64,000 nucleotides of DNA from JANQOH01 sp965242575 (lineage in GTDB: Bacteria > Pseudomonadota > Alphaproteobacteria > UBA7887). Made by a program: the position numbers and the translations under genes. The stretch spans positions 3,328,458 through 3,392,457 of the forward strand of contig OZ251461.1 of NCBI GenBank assembly GCA_965242575.1. The letters are read 5' to 3'. The notes beneath the pieces were generated by a model that did no database searches, was not told where the DNA came from, and saw nothing but the letters and a program-made list of their open reading frames with translations. Positions 29,333 through 38,042 of this stretch are shown piece after piece; the stretch's first letter is position 1, and each line of letters begins with the position of its first letter.

Positions 29333-30670
29333 ATGGAATGGCAAGCCGCGCTGGCGCTGCTGCTGGGCCTCGTGCTGGCGTTCATGTTCGTCGGCGCGCC
29401 GGTGGCGCTCGCCTTCCTCGCCGCCAACGTGGTGGGGGCCGCGGTCTTCATGGGCGGCGCCGGCGACCTCGCGGAGCGCGCGGCGCGGGGCATAGGCCAG
29501 CTCGCGCACAACGCGGTTCCGGCGGTCTCCAACTTCGCCCTGGCGCCGGTGCCGATGTTCCTGTTGATGGGCGAGTTGTATTTCCACACCGGGCTGGCGG
29601 AGCGCATGTTCGGCGCCGTCGAGCGCCTGATGGGCCGGGTTCCGGGCCGGCTCTCCTACGTCACCGTCGCCGGCGGGACGGCGTTCGCCACCCTGTCCGG
29701 CTCGTCGATGGGCAGCACCGCGCTGCTCGGCTCGCTGATGGTCCCGGAGATGAGCCGGCGCGGCTACAAGCCCCGCATGTCCATCGGCCCGATCCTCGGC
29801 GCCGGCGGGCTGGCGATGCTCATCCCGCCCTCCGCGCTCGCGGTCCTGCTGGCCACCCTGGCGCAGATCGACGTGGGCGCGCTGCTGGTCGCCGGAATCG
29901 GCCCCGGCCTCGCGCTCGCGGCGCTTTACGGGCTGCTCATCTTCGCGCAGTGCCGCCTCGACCCGTCCGCGGCGCCGGCCTACGACACGCCCGCCGTCCC
30001 CTGGCGCGAACGCCTGCGCGCGCTCGCCGCGGACGTCGCGCCGTCGATCGCCGTGGTGGCCGGGGTGATCCTGCTGATCTTCCTGGGCTGGGCGACGCCG
30101 TCGGAATCGGCGGCGTTCGGCTGCCTGGGGGTGACGGCGCTCGCCGCCGCCCACCGGAGCCTGAGCCTCCGCGCGCTCGTCCGCGCCGCCTACGGCGCCC
30201 TGCGCATCACGGCGATGACCTTGCTCATCGTCTTCGGCTCGGCGGCCTTCGCCAAACTGCTCGCCTTCTCCGGCGCCAGCGGCGGCCTGATCGACTGGGC
30301 CATCGGGTTCCCCATGCCGCCGCTGGCGATGCTGGCGATCATGTTCGGGATATTGCTCGTCCTCGGCATGTTCATGGACCAGTTGTCGATGATGCTGCTC
30401 ACCGTGCCGGTGTTCTTCCCGCTCGCGGCGGCGCTGGGATTCGACCTCGTCTGGTTCGCCGCCATCGTCCTGCTGGCGCTCGAGATCGGCTTTGCGACCC
30501 CGCCCTTCGGCCTGCTGCTGTTCGTGATGAAGGGGGTCGCGCCGCCCGGCGTGACGATGCGCGAGATCTACGCCGCCGCCCTGCCTTACGTCGCCTGCGC
30601 CGTCCTGGTCGCCGTCCTGCTCGTCGTCGAGCCGGGGATCGCCCTGTGGCTGCCCGGCCTGGCGGAGTGA
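29333..30670 (+). CDS. TRAP transporter large permease (DctM family)
   Basis: 445 residues, about 12 membrane segments. It is the ion-driven channel subunit of the tripartite transporter. DctM marks include FMGELYFHTGLAERMF, ATLSGSSMGSTALLGSLMVP and GWATPSESAAFG. It overlaps the start of the cobalamin gene that follows as GTGA, although the two have no functional link. Confidence 0.94.
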   Translation: MEWQAALALLLGLVLAFMFVGAPVALAFLAANVVGAAVFMGGAGDLAERAARGIGQLAHNAVPAVSNFALAPVPMFLLMGELYFHTGLAERMFGAVERLMGRVPGRLSYVTVAGGTAFATLSGSSMGSTALLGSLMVPEMSRRGYKPRMSIGPILGAGGLAMLIPPSALAVLLATLAQIDVGALLVAGIGPGLALAALYGLLIFAQCRLDPSAAPAYDTPAVPWRERLRALAADVAPSIAVVAGVILLIFLGWATPSESAAFGCLGVTALAAAHRSLSLRALVRAAYGALRITAMTLLIVFGSAAFAKLLAFSGASGGLIDWAIGFPMPPLAMLAIMFGILLVLGMFMDQLSMMLLTVPVFFPLAAALGFDLVWFAAIVLLALEIGFATPPFGLLLFVMKGVAPPGVTMREIYAAALPYVACAVLVAVLLVVEPGIALWLPGLAE

Positions 30671-31629
30671 CCGACGCGCCCGAACACGGCGGCGACCTCG
30701 CCTGGGCGCGGGCGCGGTTCCCGGAATTCTCCGGCGAGTGGCTCGACCTCTCCACCGGCGTCAACCCGTTCGCCTGGCCGGCGGACCGCCTCGCCGCGGC
30801 CGGGCTGCGCCGCCTGCCGTCGGCGGCGGAGCTCGAATCGCTCCGCGCCGCCGCCGCCGCCGCCTACGGCGTTCCCGGCGCCGATTGGGTGGCGGCCGCG
30901 CCGGGCGCGCAGGCGGCGATCCAGATGCTGGCCCACATGCGCCCGCCGGGCCGGGCGGCGATCGCCGGCCCCACCTATGGCGGTCACGCCGCAGCCTGGC
31001 GCGCCGCCGGCCACGCGGTGCGCGAGACCGGCGGCCCCGCCGGCGATTGCGACGCCGTGATCGTCGTCACCCCGAACAACCCCGACGGCCGCATAACCCC
31101 GCCGGAAAGCCTGCGGCGGCGGGTTCCCGCGGGCGGCTTGCTGGCGGTCGACGAATCCTTCGCCGACGCCGCGCCGGAGGCGTGTCTGCGCCCCGTCCCG
31201 CCCGGCGTCGTCGTGTTGCGCTCCTTCGGCAAGTTCTACGGGCTGCCGGGGCTGCGGCTCGGCTTCGCGCTGGCGGAGCCGGACATGGCGGCGCGCCTGC
31301 GCCGCGCCCTGGGGCCGTGGCCGGTGAGCGGCCCGGCGCTCGCCGTAGGGACCTCCGCCCTCGCCGATACCGCCTGGCGCGCCGCCATGCGCGCGCGCCT
31401 GGCGGCGGCGGCGGCGCGGCTCGACCGCATCCTCGCGGCGATGGGCTGCGAGGCGGTCGGCGGCGCGGCGCTGTTCCGCCTCGTCCGCGCGCCGGAGGGG
31501 CTCTTCGAACGGCTGGGCGCGGCGGGGATCTACGCGCGCCGGTTCGCGGATCGGCCGGGCCAATTGCGTTTCGGCCTGCCCGGCGCGGGCGAGGCGCGGC
31601 TCGCGGCCTTCGCGGGGTTGCGGGAGTGA
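30667..31629 (+). CDS. cobC: Threonine-phosphate decarboxylase-like aminotransferase (cobalamin synthesis)
   Basis: 320 residues of the PLP fold-type I family. It supplies (R)-1-amino-2-propanol phosphate for the cobalamin side chain. The N-terminus (LDLSTGVNPFAWP) matches CobC/CobD. The PLP sites are TPNNPDGRI (residues 135-143) and SFGKFYGLPGLRLGF with the Schiff-base lysine at K189. Called CobC in Pseudomonas denitrificans, CobD in Salmonella. A histidinol-phosphate aminotransferase is the main alternative, but the STGVNP start and convergence with cobV favour cobalamin. Confidence 0.85.
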   Translation: MTDAPEHGGDLAWARARFPEFSGEWLDLSTGVNPFAWPADRLAAAGLRRLPSAAELESLRAAAAAAYGVPGADWVAAAPGAQAAIQMLAHMRPPGRAAIAGPTYGGHAAAWRAAGHAVRETGGPAGDCDAVIVVTPNNPDGRITPPESLRRRVPAGGLLAVDESFADAAPEACLRPVPPGVVVLRSFGKFYGLPGLRLGFALAEPDMAARLRRALGPWPVSGPALAVGTSALADTAWRAAMRARLAAAAARLDRILAAMGCEAVGGAALFRLVRAPEGLFERLGAAGIYARRFADRPGQLRFGLPGAGEARLAAFAGLRE

Positions 31630-31633
31630 CGCC

Positions 31634-32398
31634 TCACGCGGCGGCGCAGGCCGCCAGCGCGCACAGGGCGGCGGCCTCGGAGACCGCTTGCGCCGCGCCG
31701 AACACGTCGCCCGTCGCGCCGCCGATCCGCCGCCGCGCGAACGCGCCGACCGCCGCCGCGCCCGCCGCCGCGCCGCCCGCCAGCGCCAGCGCGCCGCCGC
31801 CGACGAGCGGGGCGGCGCAGACGGCGGCCGTGAGCAGCGCCAGCGCCATGCCCGCGCCGCCGGGCCGCCCCGCGCGCGCCGCAAGGCCGTCGCCGCGCGC
31901 GGGCGGCAACAGGCGCATCGCCGCCGTCATGGCGGCGCGCGACGCCGCGCCGGAGGCGGCCATCGCCGCGGCGAGCGCGCCGGCCGGGGCGAGCTCCGCC
32001 AGCGCCCCGGCGCGCGCCGCGAGGACCGCGGCGAGCGCGAGGACGCCATAGGTTCCCACCGCGCTGTCGCGCATGATCGCCAACCGGGCGGCGCGGTCGC
32101 GCCCGCCGCACAACCCGTCGGCGGAGTCGGCGAGTCCGTCCTCGTGCAGCGCGCCGGTCAGCGCCAGCTGCGCCGCCACCGCGAACACGGCGGCGAGCTG
32201 CGGCCCGAACCCCGCCCACAACGCGGCCTCGGCGGCGCAGCCCCCCGCCGCGCCGACCGCCGCGCCGACGAGCGGAAAATACCGCGCCGCTGCGCGCAAC
32301 TCGCCGCCGCCGGCGGGCCCCGGCATGGGAACGAGGGTGAGGAAGCGGACGGCGGCCGCCAGGGCGGCGATCTCTCTTTTCGCCGCCGGGAGGCTCAC
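31634..32398 (-). CDS. cobV: Adenosylcobinamide-GDP ribazoletransferase (cobalamin synthase)
   Basis: 254 residues, very hydrophobic and Ala-rich. It joins adenosylcobinamide-GDP with alpha-ribazole in the inner membrane, the last assembly step of cobalamin. The family signature LTGALHEDGLADSADG with the metal-binding acidic residues is present, as is VRFLTLVPMP near the N-terminus. Called CobS in Salmonella. The GTG at 32398 overlaps the stop of a toxin gene as GTGA. In-frame sequence further upstream belongs to the toxin in another frame. The gene ends five bases from cobC, convergently. Confidence 0.93.
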   Translation of the reverse strand: MSLPAAKREIAALAAAVRFLTLVPMPGPAGGGELRAAARYFPLVGAAVGAAGGCAAEAALWAGFGPQLAAVFAVAAQLALTGALHEDGLADSADGLCGGRDRAARLAIMRDSAVGTYGVLALAAVLAARAGALAELAPAGALAAAMAASGAASRAAMTAAMRLLPPARGDGLAARAGRPGGAGMALALLTAAVCAAPLVGGGALALAGGAAAGAAAVGAFARRRIGGATGDVFGAAQAVSEAAALCALAACAAA

Positions 32399-32757
32399 TT
32401 CGCGAGCGGGACGATCTTCGAACGCCGGATGCGGCGGTCGCGGGTAAGCAGGGGAACGCGATGAACGACGCTGGTGGCGGCGATGAGTTCGTCGGCGGGA
32501 TCGCTGTCGAAGTCGAGACGCGTCGAAGCGATGGCGATCGCCGGATCGATGGGCCATATCTTGACCCAGTTCAAGGCGGCGGAGAGCGCCGATCCCTTGA
32601 AGTTGAATTGGATGCGGCCGAGCTGGCGCAGTTTGGCGATTTCCCAGAACACTATGGCCGAAATGGACCACCAGCTTCCGGCCAACAACGTGTTTTCTTT
32701 CGGACGAAGTTCGTTCCTGAGGGCCCTAAGCAGAATATGCGTATCGAGGTTAAGCAT
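32395..32757 (-). CDS. PIN-domain toxin (VapC-like)
   Basis: 120 residues forming a PIN ribonuclease. The acidic site is complete: D5 in NLDTH, E39 in FWEIAKL, D89 in DPADELIAAT and D107 in TRDRRI. VapC toxins typically cleave tRNA or rRNA. The ATG at 32757 overlaps the antitoxin stop by eight bases, the normal toxin-antitoxin coupling. Its own stop overlaps the cobV start. A longer start at 32796 lies inside the antitoxin and is rejected. Confidence 0.92.
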   Translation of the reverse strand: MLNLDTHILLRALRNELRPKENTLLAGSWWSISAIVFWEIAKLRQLGRIQFNFKGSALSAALNWVKIWPIDPAIAIASTRLDFDSDPADELIAATSVVHRVPLLTRDRRIRRSKIVPLAK

Positions 32758-32968
32758 CCGTGTCCCGGCGTTCGACCGTGCTTTCGATATCTCCATGGAT
32801 CGCGATCTCGTCGCGCAGACTGCCGATGAGATCGGCGAAGCCCCGTCCGTAGGGAACGATCCGGGCTATCGGCTTCCCGCGTTTGGTCACGACCAGCCCA
32901 TCGTCGTCGAGCCGATCCAGCAACTCTAGACATTGCGCCTTGAACTTGCTCGCGCCTATCGTCTTCAT
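32750..32968 (-). CDS. Phd/YefM-type antitoxin
   Basis: 72 residues. The N-terminal DNA-binding part reads MKTIGASKFKAQCLELLDRL, then VTKRGKPIARIVPY, the usual Phd/YefM pattern. The acidic C-terminal tail should wrap and inhibit the PIN toxin. A strong AAGGAGG site precedes the ATG. As in other modules it probably represses its own operon. Confidence 0.92.
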   Translation of the reverse strand: MKTIGASKFKAQCLELLDRLDDDGLVVTKRGKPIARIVPYGRGFADLIGSLRDEIAIHGDIESTVERRDTDA

Positions 32969-32970
32969 TT

Positions 32971-32986
32971 CACGCCTCCTTGCGTG
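32971..32986 (-). promoter_or_regulatory. Small inverted repeat around the antitoxin ribosome-binding site
   Basis: CACGC (32971-32975) and GCGTG (32982-32986) flank the ribosome-binding site of the antitoxin. It could be an operator half or a weak hairpin that hides the site. Confidence 0.3.
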
Positions 32987-33177
32987 GCCGTCGGTGTAAC
33001 GCGGAGCGGTCGGATCGCATGAGCTGCCATACTATGGGATCGTTTCCCGACGCGTCCACCGCCGGCGCCGCGCGGATGGGGATTGTCGACACCCCCCGTC
33101 CCGCCCGCGCGCGCGCCGCGCCGGCTTGCGAACGGCGCGCAACGCCCTGTTTGCGGCGCGCCGCCGCCGCCCGCCGC

Positions 33178-34059
33178 TCACCGCGTGGGAACGGGCGCGT
33201 CTCCGGTGTAGTCGTAGAAGCCGCGGCCGACCTTGCGGCCGACCCAGCCCGCCTCGACGTATTTCACCAGCAGCGGGCAGGGGCGGTATTTTGTGTCCGC
33301 CAGTCCGTCGTGCAGGACCTGCATGACGGCGAGGCAGACGTCGAGGCCGATGAAATCCGCCAGCGCCAGCGGGCCCATCGGGTGGTTGGCGCCCAGCTTC
33401 ATCGCCACGTCGATCGCCTCCACCGAGCCGACGCCCTCGTAGAGGGTGTAGATCGCCTCGTTGATCATCGGCAGCAGGATGCGGTTGACGATGAAGGCGG
33501 GGAAGTCCTCGGCGCTCACCGGGGTCTTGCCGAGCCGGACGGCGAGCGCGCGCGCCGCCTCGTAGGTCTCCTCGTCGGTGGCGATGCCGCGGATCAGCTC
33601 CACCAGCTGCATCATCGGCGCCGGGTTCATGAAGTGCATGCCGATGAAGCGCTCCGGCCGGTCCGTCGCCGCCGCGAGCCGGGTGATGGAGATCGACGAC
33701 GTGTTGCTCGCGATCAGCGTCTCCCCGCGCCGGAGCAGCGGGCAGAGCTCGCGGAAGATCGCCTTCTTCACCTCCTCGTTCTCGGTCGCCGCCTCGATGA
33801 CCAGGTCGGCGCCGGCGGCCGCGGCGAGGGCGGTCCCCGTCGCGATGCGGGCCAGCGCCTCGGCCTTCGCGAGTTCGGTCACCGTCCGCTTGGCCACCTG
33901 GCGCCCGAGGTTGCGCTCGATGCCGCTCCTGGCCTTTTCCAGCGCCTCCTCCGCCACGTCGATGAGGGTCACCTCGACGCCGGCGAGCGCGCACACATGG
34001 GCGATGCCCGAGCCCATCTGCCCGGCGCCGACCACCGCGATCGTCTTGAGCATGGTCAT
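33178..34059 (-). CDS. 3-hydroxybutyryl-CoA dehydrogenase
   Basis: 293 residues. It interconverts 3-hydroxyacyl-CoA and 3-ketoacyl-CoA with NAD(P). The Rossmann motif is GAGQMGSG near the N-terminus. The catalytic segment is GMHFMNPAPMMQLVE with the active-site His, and PAFIVNRILLPMINEA and YEAGWVGRKVGRGFYDY-type C-terminal signatures are present. It ends an etfB-etfA-hbd operon and overlaps etfA as ATGA. This linkage supports a role in beta-oxidation or polyhydroxybutyrate-related metabolism. Confidence 0.95.
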   Translation of the reverse strand: MTMLKTIAVVGAGQMGSGIAHVCALAGVEVTLIDVAEEALEKARSGIERNLGRQVAKRTVTELAKAEALARIATGTALAAAAGADLVIEAATENEEVKKAIFRELCPLLRRGETLIASNTSSISITRLAAATDRPERFIGMHFMNPAPMMQLVELIRGIATDEETYEAARALAVRLGKTPVSAEDFPAFIVNRILLPMINEAIYTLYEGVGSVEAIDVAMKLGANHPMGPLALADFIGLDVCLAVMQVLHDGLADTKYRPCPLLVKYVEAGWVGRKVGRGFYDYTGDAPVPTR

Positions 34060-35006
34060 CGGTCCCGTTTCGCCAGGGCCTCGGTGAGTTCCGGCACCAG
34101 CTGGAACAGGTCGCCGACGAGGCCGTAATCCGCGACCTGGAAGATCGGCGCCTCCTCGTCCTTGTTGACGGCGACGATGACCTTCGAATCCTTCATCCCG
34201 GCGAGGTGCTGGATGGCGCCCGATATGCCGACCGCGATGTAGAGTTCGGGGGCGACGATCTTGCCCGTCTGGCCGACCTGGTAGTCGTTGGGGACGAAGC
34301 CGGCGTCGACCGCCGCGCGCGACGCGCCGACCGCGGCGCCGAGCGTGTCGGCGAGCGCCTCGAGGATCGCGAAGTTCTCGCCCGACCCCATGCCGCGGCC
34401 GCCGGAGACGACGACCCGCGCCGAGGTCAGTTCCGGCCGTTCGGACTCGGACAGCGCGCGCCCGACGAAGCGGGAGCCGCCGCCCTCCGCCCCGCCGCCG
34501 GGCGCGACCGCCTCCACCGGCGCGCGCGCGCCGCCGATATCCGCCGCCTTGAACGCCGTCCCGCGCGCGGTGAGCAGGATCGGCGAATCGTGCGAGCGCA
34601 CCGTGGCGATGGCGTTGCCGGCGTAAATCGGCCGCTCGAACGTGTCCGCCGCGACGACGCCGACGATGTCGGAGACTTGCTGGACGTCGAGCGCCGCCGC
34701 CGCGCGCGGCATGAGGTTCTTGCCGAACGTGCCCGCCGGCGCCAGCACGTGGCCGTATTCGCCGGCCAGGCGGACGACGACCGGCGCCACCGCCTCGGCC
34801 AGCTGGTGTTCGAGCGCGGGTTCGTCCGCCGTCCGCACCCGGCGGACGCCGGCGATCCCGGACGCTTCCGCCGCCGCCGGGCCGCAGCCCGAGCCGGCGA
34901 TCAATACGTCGACCTCGGCCGAGATCTCCCGGGCCGCGGTCACGGCGTTCAGCGTCGCCGGCTTCAGCCCGGCGTCGTCGTGTTCGCCGACGACCAGGAC
35001 CGTCAT
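34056..35006 (-). CDS. etfA: Electron transfer flavoprotein alpha subunit
   Basis: 316 residues. ETF takes electrons from acyl-CoA dehydrogenases and passes them to ETF:quinone oxidoreductase. The C-terminal FAD domain is typical: VVSGGRGMGSGENF, then VDAGFVPNDYQVGQTGKIVAPELYIAVGISGAIQH (shown here only as landmarks) and ADYGLVGDLFQLVPEL. The N-terminal part pairs with EtfB. Start ATG overlaps the etfB stop. Confidence 0.96.
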   Translation of the reverse strand: MTVLVVGEHDDAGLKPATLNAVTAAREISAEVDVLIAGSGCGPAAAEASGIAGVRRVRTADEPALEHQLAEAVAPVVVRLAGEYGHVLAPAGTFGKNLMPRAAAALDVQQVSDIVGVVAADTFERPIYAGNAIATVRSHDSPILLTARGTAFKAADIGGARAPVEAVAPGGGAEGGGSRFVGRALSESERPELTSARVVVSGGRGMGSGENFAILEALADTLGAAVGASRAAVDAGFVPNDYQVGQTGKIVAPELYIAVGISGAIQHLAGMKDSKVIVAVNKDEEAPIFQVADYGLVGDLFQLVPELTEALAKRDR

Positions 35007-35758
35007 GGGATCGCCCCCGCCTCGTCGCGCAGTTTCGCCACCAGCTCCTCGACGCTCGCCACCCGGACTCCGGCCTCGCGCTTCGGCGGCTCCGCGACCT
35101 TCAGGACCTCCAGCCGGGGCGCCGGGTCGACGCCGTAATCCGCCGGGGTCTTCGCGTCGATGGGTTTCTTCTTGGCGCGCATGATGTTGGGGAGCGAGGC
35201 GTAGCGCGGCTCGTTGAGGCGCAGGTCGGTCGTCGCCACCGCGGGCAGGTCCAGCGCCACCGTCTCCAGCCCGCCGTCCACCTCCCGCGTGACCTCGACC
35301 GCGCCGTCGCCGGGGGCGATCCTGGAGGCGAAGGTCCCTTGCGGCCACCCCAGCAGCGCCGCGAGCATCTGCCCGGTCTGGTTGGAGTCGTCGTCGATGG
35401 CCTGCTTGCCGAGGATGACGAGGCCGGGCTCCTCCTCCAGGACGATGGCCTTGAGGATCCGGGCGACCGCGAGCGGCTCCAGCGGGCCGTCGTGGCGGAC
35501 GAGGATGCCGCGGTCGGCGCCCATCGCGAACGCGGTGCGCAGGGTCTCCTGGCATTGCTGCGGCCCCATGGACACCGCGACGATCTCCCCCGCGGCGCCG
35601 GATTCCTTCATCCGGACCGCCTCCTCGACGGCGATTTCGTCGAACGGGTTCATCGACATCTTGACGTTCGCCGTCTCGACGCCGGAGCCGTCGCTCCTGA
35701 CCCTGATCTTGACGTTGTAGTCGATGACGCGTTTGACCGCGACGAGCAGTTTGATCAC
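35003..35758 (-). CDS. etfB: Electron transfer flavoprotein beta subunit
   Basis: 251 residues, standard for EtfB, which binds AMP and docks to EtfA. It starts with GTG (VIKLLVAVKRVIDYNVKI) and carries NPFDEIAVEEAVR, the AMP region GKQAIDDDSNQTGQMLAALL and the recognition-loop segment LRLNEPRYASLPNIMRAKKK. First gene of the etfB-etfA-hbd operon; a 134-base gap precedes it. Confidence 0.96.
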   Translation of the reverse strand: MIKLLVAVKRVIDYNVKIRVRSDGSGVETANVKMSMNPFDEIAVEEAVRMKESGAAGEIVAVSMGPQQCQETLRTAFAMGADRGILVRHDGPLEPLAVARILKAIVLEEEPGLVILGKQAIDDDSNQTGQMLAALLGWPQGTFASRIAPGDGAVEVTREVDGGLETVALDLPAVATTDLRLNEPRYASLPNIMRAKKKPIDAKTPADYGVDPAPRLEVLKVAEPPKREAGVRVASVEELVAKLRDEAGAIP

Positions 35759-35892
35759 GCTCGGCTCCGTGGGTTCCGCACGGACGGCGCCGCCCGGCCC
35801 GTCTTGCGCGGGCGCTTATAGGCGCGCCCCCGGCGGCGAGTCAACGGCGGCGCCGGCGTCCCCGGCGGCGGGCGGGTAGCGGGGGCCGCGCC

Positions 35893-37281
35893 CTACACGC
35901 GGACGTAGGCCCAGCGCCCGCGCCGCCACAGCGCCGCGAAAACCGCCGCCTGGACCGCTCGCCACCCGGCGTGGCAGAGCCAGACGCCGAGCAGGCCGAA
36001 CCCCAGGACCGGGCCGGCGAGGAACGCCGCGGGCAGGAAGAGCAGCCACTGGACGCCTATCGAAACGGCCATCACCGACCGCGTCGCCCCGGCGCCGTTC
36101 AGCGCGTTCATCAGCACCATGCCGACCGCATCGGCCAGGATCGCCGCGCCGGCGATCCGCAGCGGCGCCTCGGCCAGCGCCAGCGCCTCCGGGTCGTGGA
36201 GGAACGCGCCGAGGATGGGGCCCGGCAAGGCGATCATGGGCAGGCCGAGGACCCCCATCGCCGCCGCCGTCACCTTGACCACGTCCCACGCCCACAGCCG
36301 CGCCGCGTCGCGCTCGCCCCGCCCCAGCGACCGGCCCACCAGCGACGCGGCGGCCAGCCCCATCGCCAAGCCCGGCAGGATCGCCACCAGCAGCACGTTG
36401 ACGAGGACGTTCGCGGCCGCGAGCTCCGCCGTGCCGACGCGGCCCACGATCCACATCATCGCGGTGAAGCCGGCGGCGAAGAAGAACTGCTGGACCGACG
36501 CCGGCGCCGACAGCCGCGCCATGGTCAGCATCGTCTCGCGGCGCGGCAGGCGGGTGAGGAACCCGGCGCCGCGCGCGCCGCGCCACCCGGATCGGAAATA
36601 CATCGCCGTTCCCGCCCAGGTCGCCAGCGTGGTGCCGATGCCCGAACCGAGGGTCCCCAGCGCCGGAAAACCCAGCGCGCCGAAGATCAGCACGTAGTTG
36701 AACGCCACGTTCAACGCCTGCATCGCCAGCAGCGTGCGCAGATAGACCATCGGCCGGCCGATCCCGTTCCAATAGCCGCGGAACGCGAAGTTCATGCCGA
36801 TCGCCGCCATGCCGGCGAGCCGCGCTTGCAGATACGGCCCGCCGAGCGCCGCCACCTCCGGGTCGTCGTTGAGGAATTCGATCAGCGCCGGGGCGGCCGC
36901 CGTCAGGACCAGCGACAACGGAATCGAGACGGCGAGCACCAGGGCGAGGCCGCCATTGAGCGGCACGGCGGTCTCCTCGTCGCGGCCCTCGCCCTTGCGC
37001 CGCGCCGCCATCGCCTGGACGCCGGCCGACATCCCCATGACGACGGCGGCGCACATGAAGCCCGCGAACCCGGCGATGCCGACCGCCGCCAGCGCCTGCG
37101 GGCCGAGCCGCCCCACCATCGCCGTGTCGACCAGGTTGAACACGGTCTGCGACGTCATGCCGCCGACCATCGGCAGGCCCAGCGCCAGTATCGTCCGCAG
37201 CCGGTCGCGCCGGACGGCGAATCCGCCGCCCGGGCCCGGCGCGCGCGCCGCGAGGCCGGGAGAATCGGAGCGCCGGGCCAT
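35893..37281 (-). CDS. MATE-family multidrug efflux transporter
   Basis: 462 residues with about 12 membrane segments in two homologous halves. MATE proteins export cationic compounds in exchange for Na+ or H+. Seen are LGLPMVGGMTSQTVFNLVDTA and MVGRLGPQALAAVGIAGF in the first half, and VGTAELAAANVLVN with ASLVGRSLGRGE in the second. The substrate is unknown. It stands alone, with a 141-base divergent gap to the lipoprotein gene. Confidence 0.92.
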   Translation of the reverse strand: MARRSDSPGLAARAPGPGGGFAVRRDRLRTILALGLPMVGGMTSQTVFNLVDTAMVGRLGPQALAAVGIAGFAGFMCAAVVMGMSAGVQAMAARRKGEGRDEETAVPLNGGLALVLAVSIPLSLVLTAAAPALIEFLNDDPEVAALGGPYLQARLAGMAAIGMNFAFRGYWNGIGRPMVYLRTLLAMQALNVAFNYVLIFGALGFPALGTLGSGIGTTLATWAGTAMYFRSGWRGARGAGFLTRLPRRETMLTMARLSAPASVQQFFFAAGFTAMMWIVGRVGTAELAAANVLVNVLLVAILPGLAMGLAAASLVGRSLGRGERDAARLWAWDVVKVTAAAMGVLGLPMIALPGPILGAFLHDPEALALAEAPLRIAGAAILADAVGMVLMNALNGAGATRSVMAVSIGVQWLLFLPAAFLAGPVLGFGLLGVWLCHAGWRAVQAAVFAALWRRGRWAYVRV

Positions 37282-37422
37282 GCCGGGCTTTATGCTACGA
37301 AACCGGCGCGAAGGGAAACGCGCGCCCCTCGGTGGCGGCGGCGCGCGGCGTCATGACAGCCGGGCCGCGATGCGCCATATAGGGGGCCGGGCGGCGGCGG
37401 GAACGGAGCGGAGGTTGCGGAA

Positions 37423-38010
37423 ATGACGGAGTCGCGGATGTCGTGGAGGATCGCGGGAGCGGCCGCGGGCCTCGCGGCGTGCCTCGCCCTGGCGGGGTGC
37501 GGCGCGGACGGGCCGGAGGTGCGGGCGGACTACCCCTCGGACGATTCCTCCACCACGGGGACCTACTACCAGAAGCCCTACCGGAACACCGCCGGCGAGA
37601 GCCTGTTCGGCGGCTCGCAGGGCATCGTCCTGTTCGGCGGTTCGGAGGACGGCGCCGCCGCGCCGGGCGGCGGGATCGGCGTCAACGCTTATCTGTGGCG
37701 CGCGTCGCTCGACACGCTCTCCTTCATGCCGCTCGCCTCGGCGGACCCGTTCGGCGGCGTGATCATCACCGATTGGTACGCGCCGCCCGAGGCGCCCGGC
37801 GAGCGCTTCAAGGCCACCGTGCTGATCCTCGAGCGCAGCCTGCGCGCCGACGGCGTCCGCGTCTCGGTGTTCCGGCAGGTGGCCGGCGAGGACGGCGGCT
37901 GGCGCGACGCCGAGGTCGGCGCGACGGTGGCCCGGGACCTGGAGGACACCGTCCTGACCCGGGCCCGCCAGCTCCGGGTGCGCGCCGCCGCCGCGGCCGC
38001 CGTCCGCTAG
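37423..38010 (+). CDS. DUF3576 lipoprotein
   Basis: 195 residues. A signal peptide ends in the lipobox LALAGC with the lipid-bearing cysteine at about residue 26. The mature part (LFGGSQGIVLFGG, then GIGVNAYLWRASLDTLSFMP and GGVIITDWYAPP) matches the alphaproteobacterial DUF3576 family, usually just upstream of leuS as here. It probably sits in the outer membrane; its function is not known. An alternative ATG lies at 37438 but 37423 is closer to a purine-rich site. Confidence 0.9.
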   Translation: MTESRMSWRIAGAAAGLAACLALAGCGADGPEVRADYPSDDSSTTGTYYQKPYRNTAGESLFGGSQGIVLFGGSEDGAAAPGGGIGVNAYLWRASLDTLSFMPLASADPFGGVIITDWYAPPEAPGERFKATVLILERSLRADGVRVSVFRQVAGEDGGWRDAEVGATVARDLEDTVLTRARQLRVRAAAAAAVR

Positions 38011-38042
38011 CCCCCCGGACGCGGCGGGGAGCGCGGCGCGGC

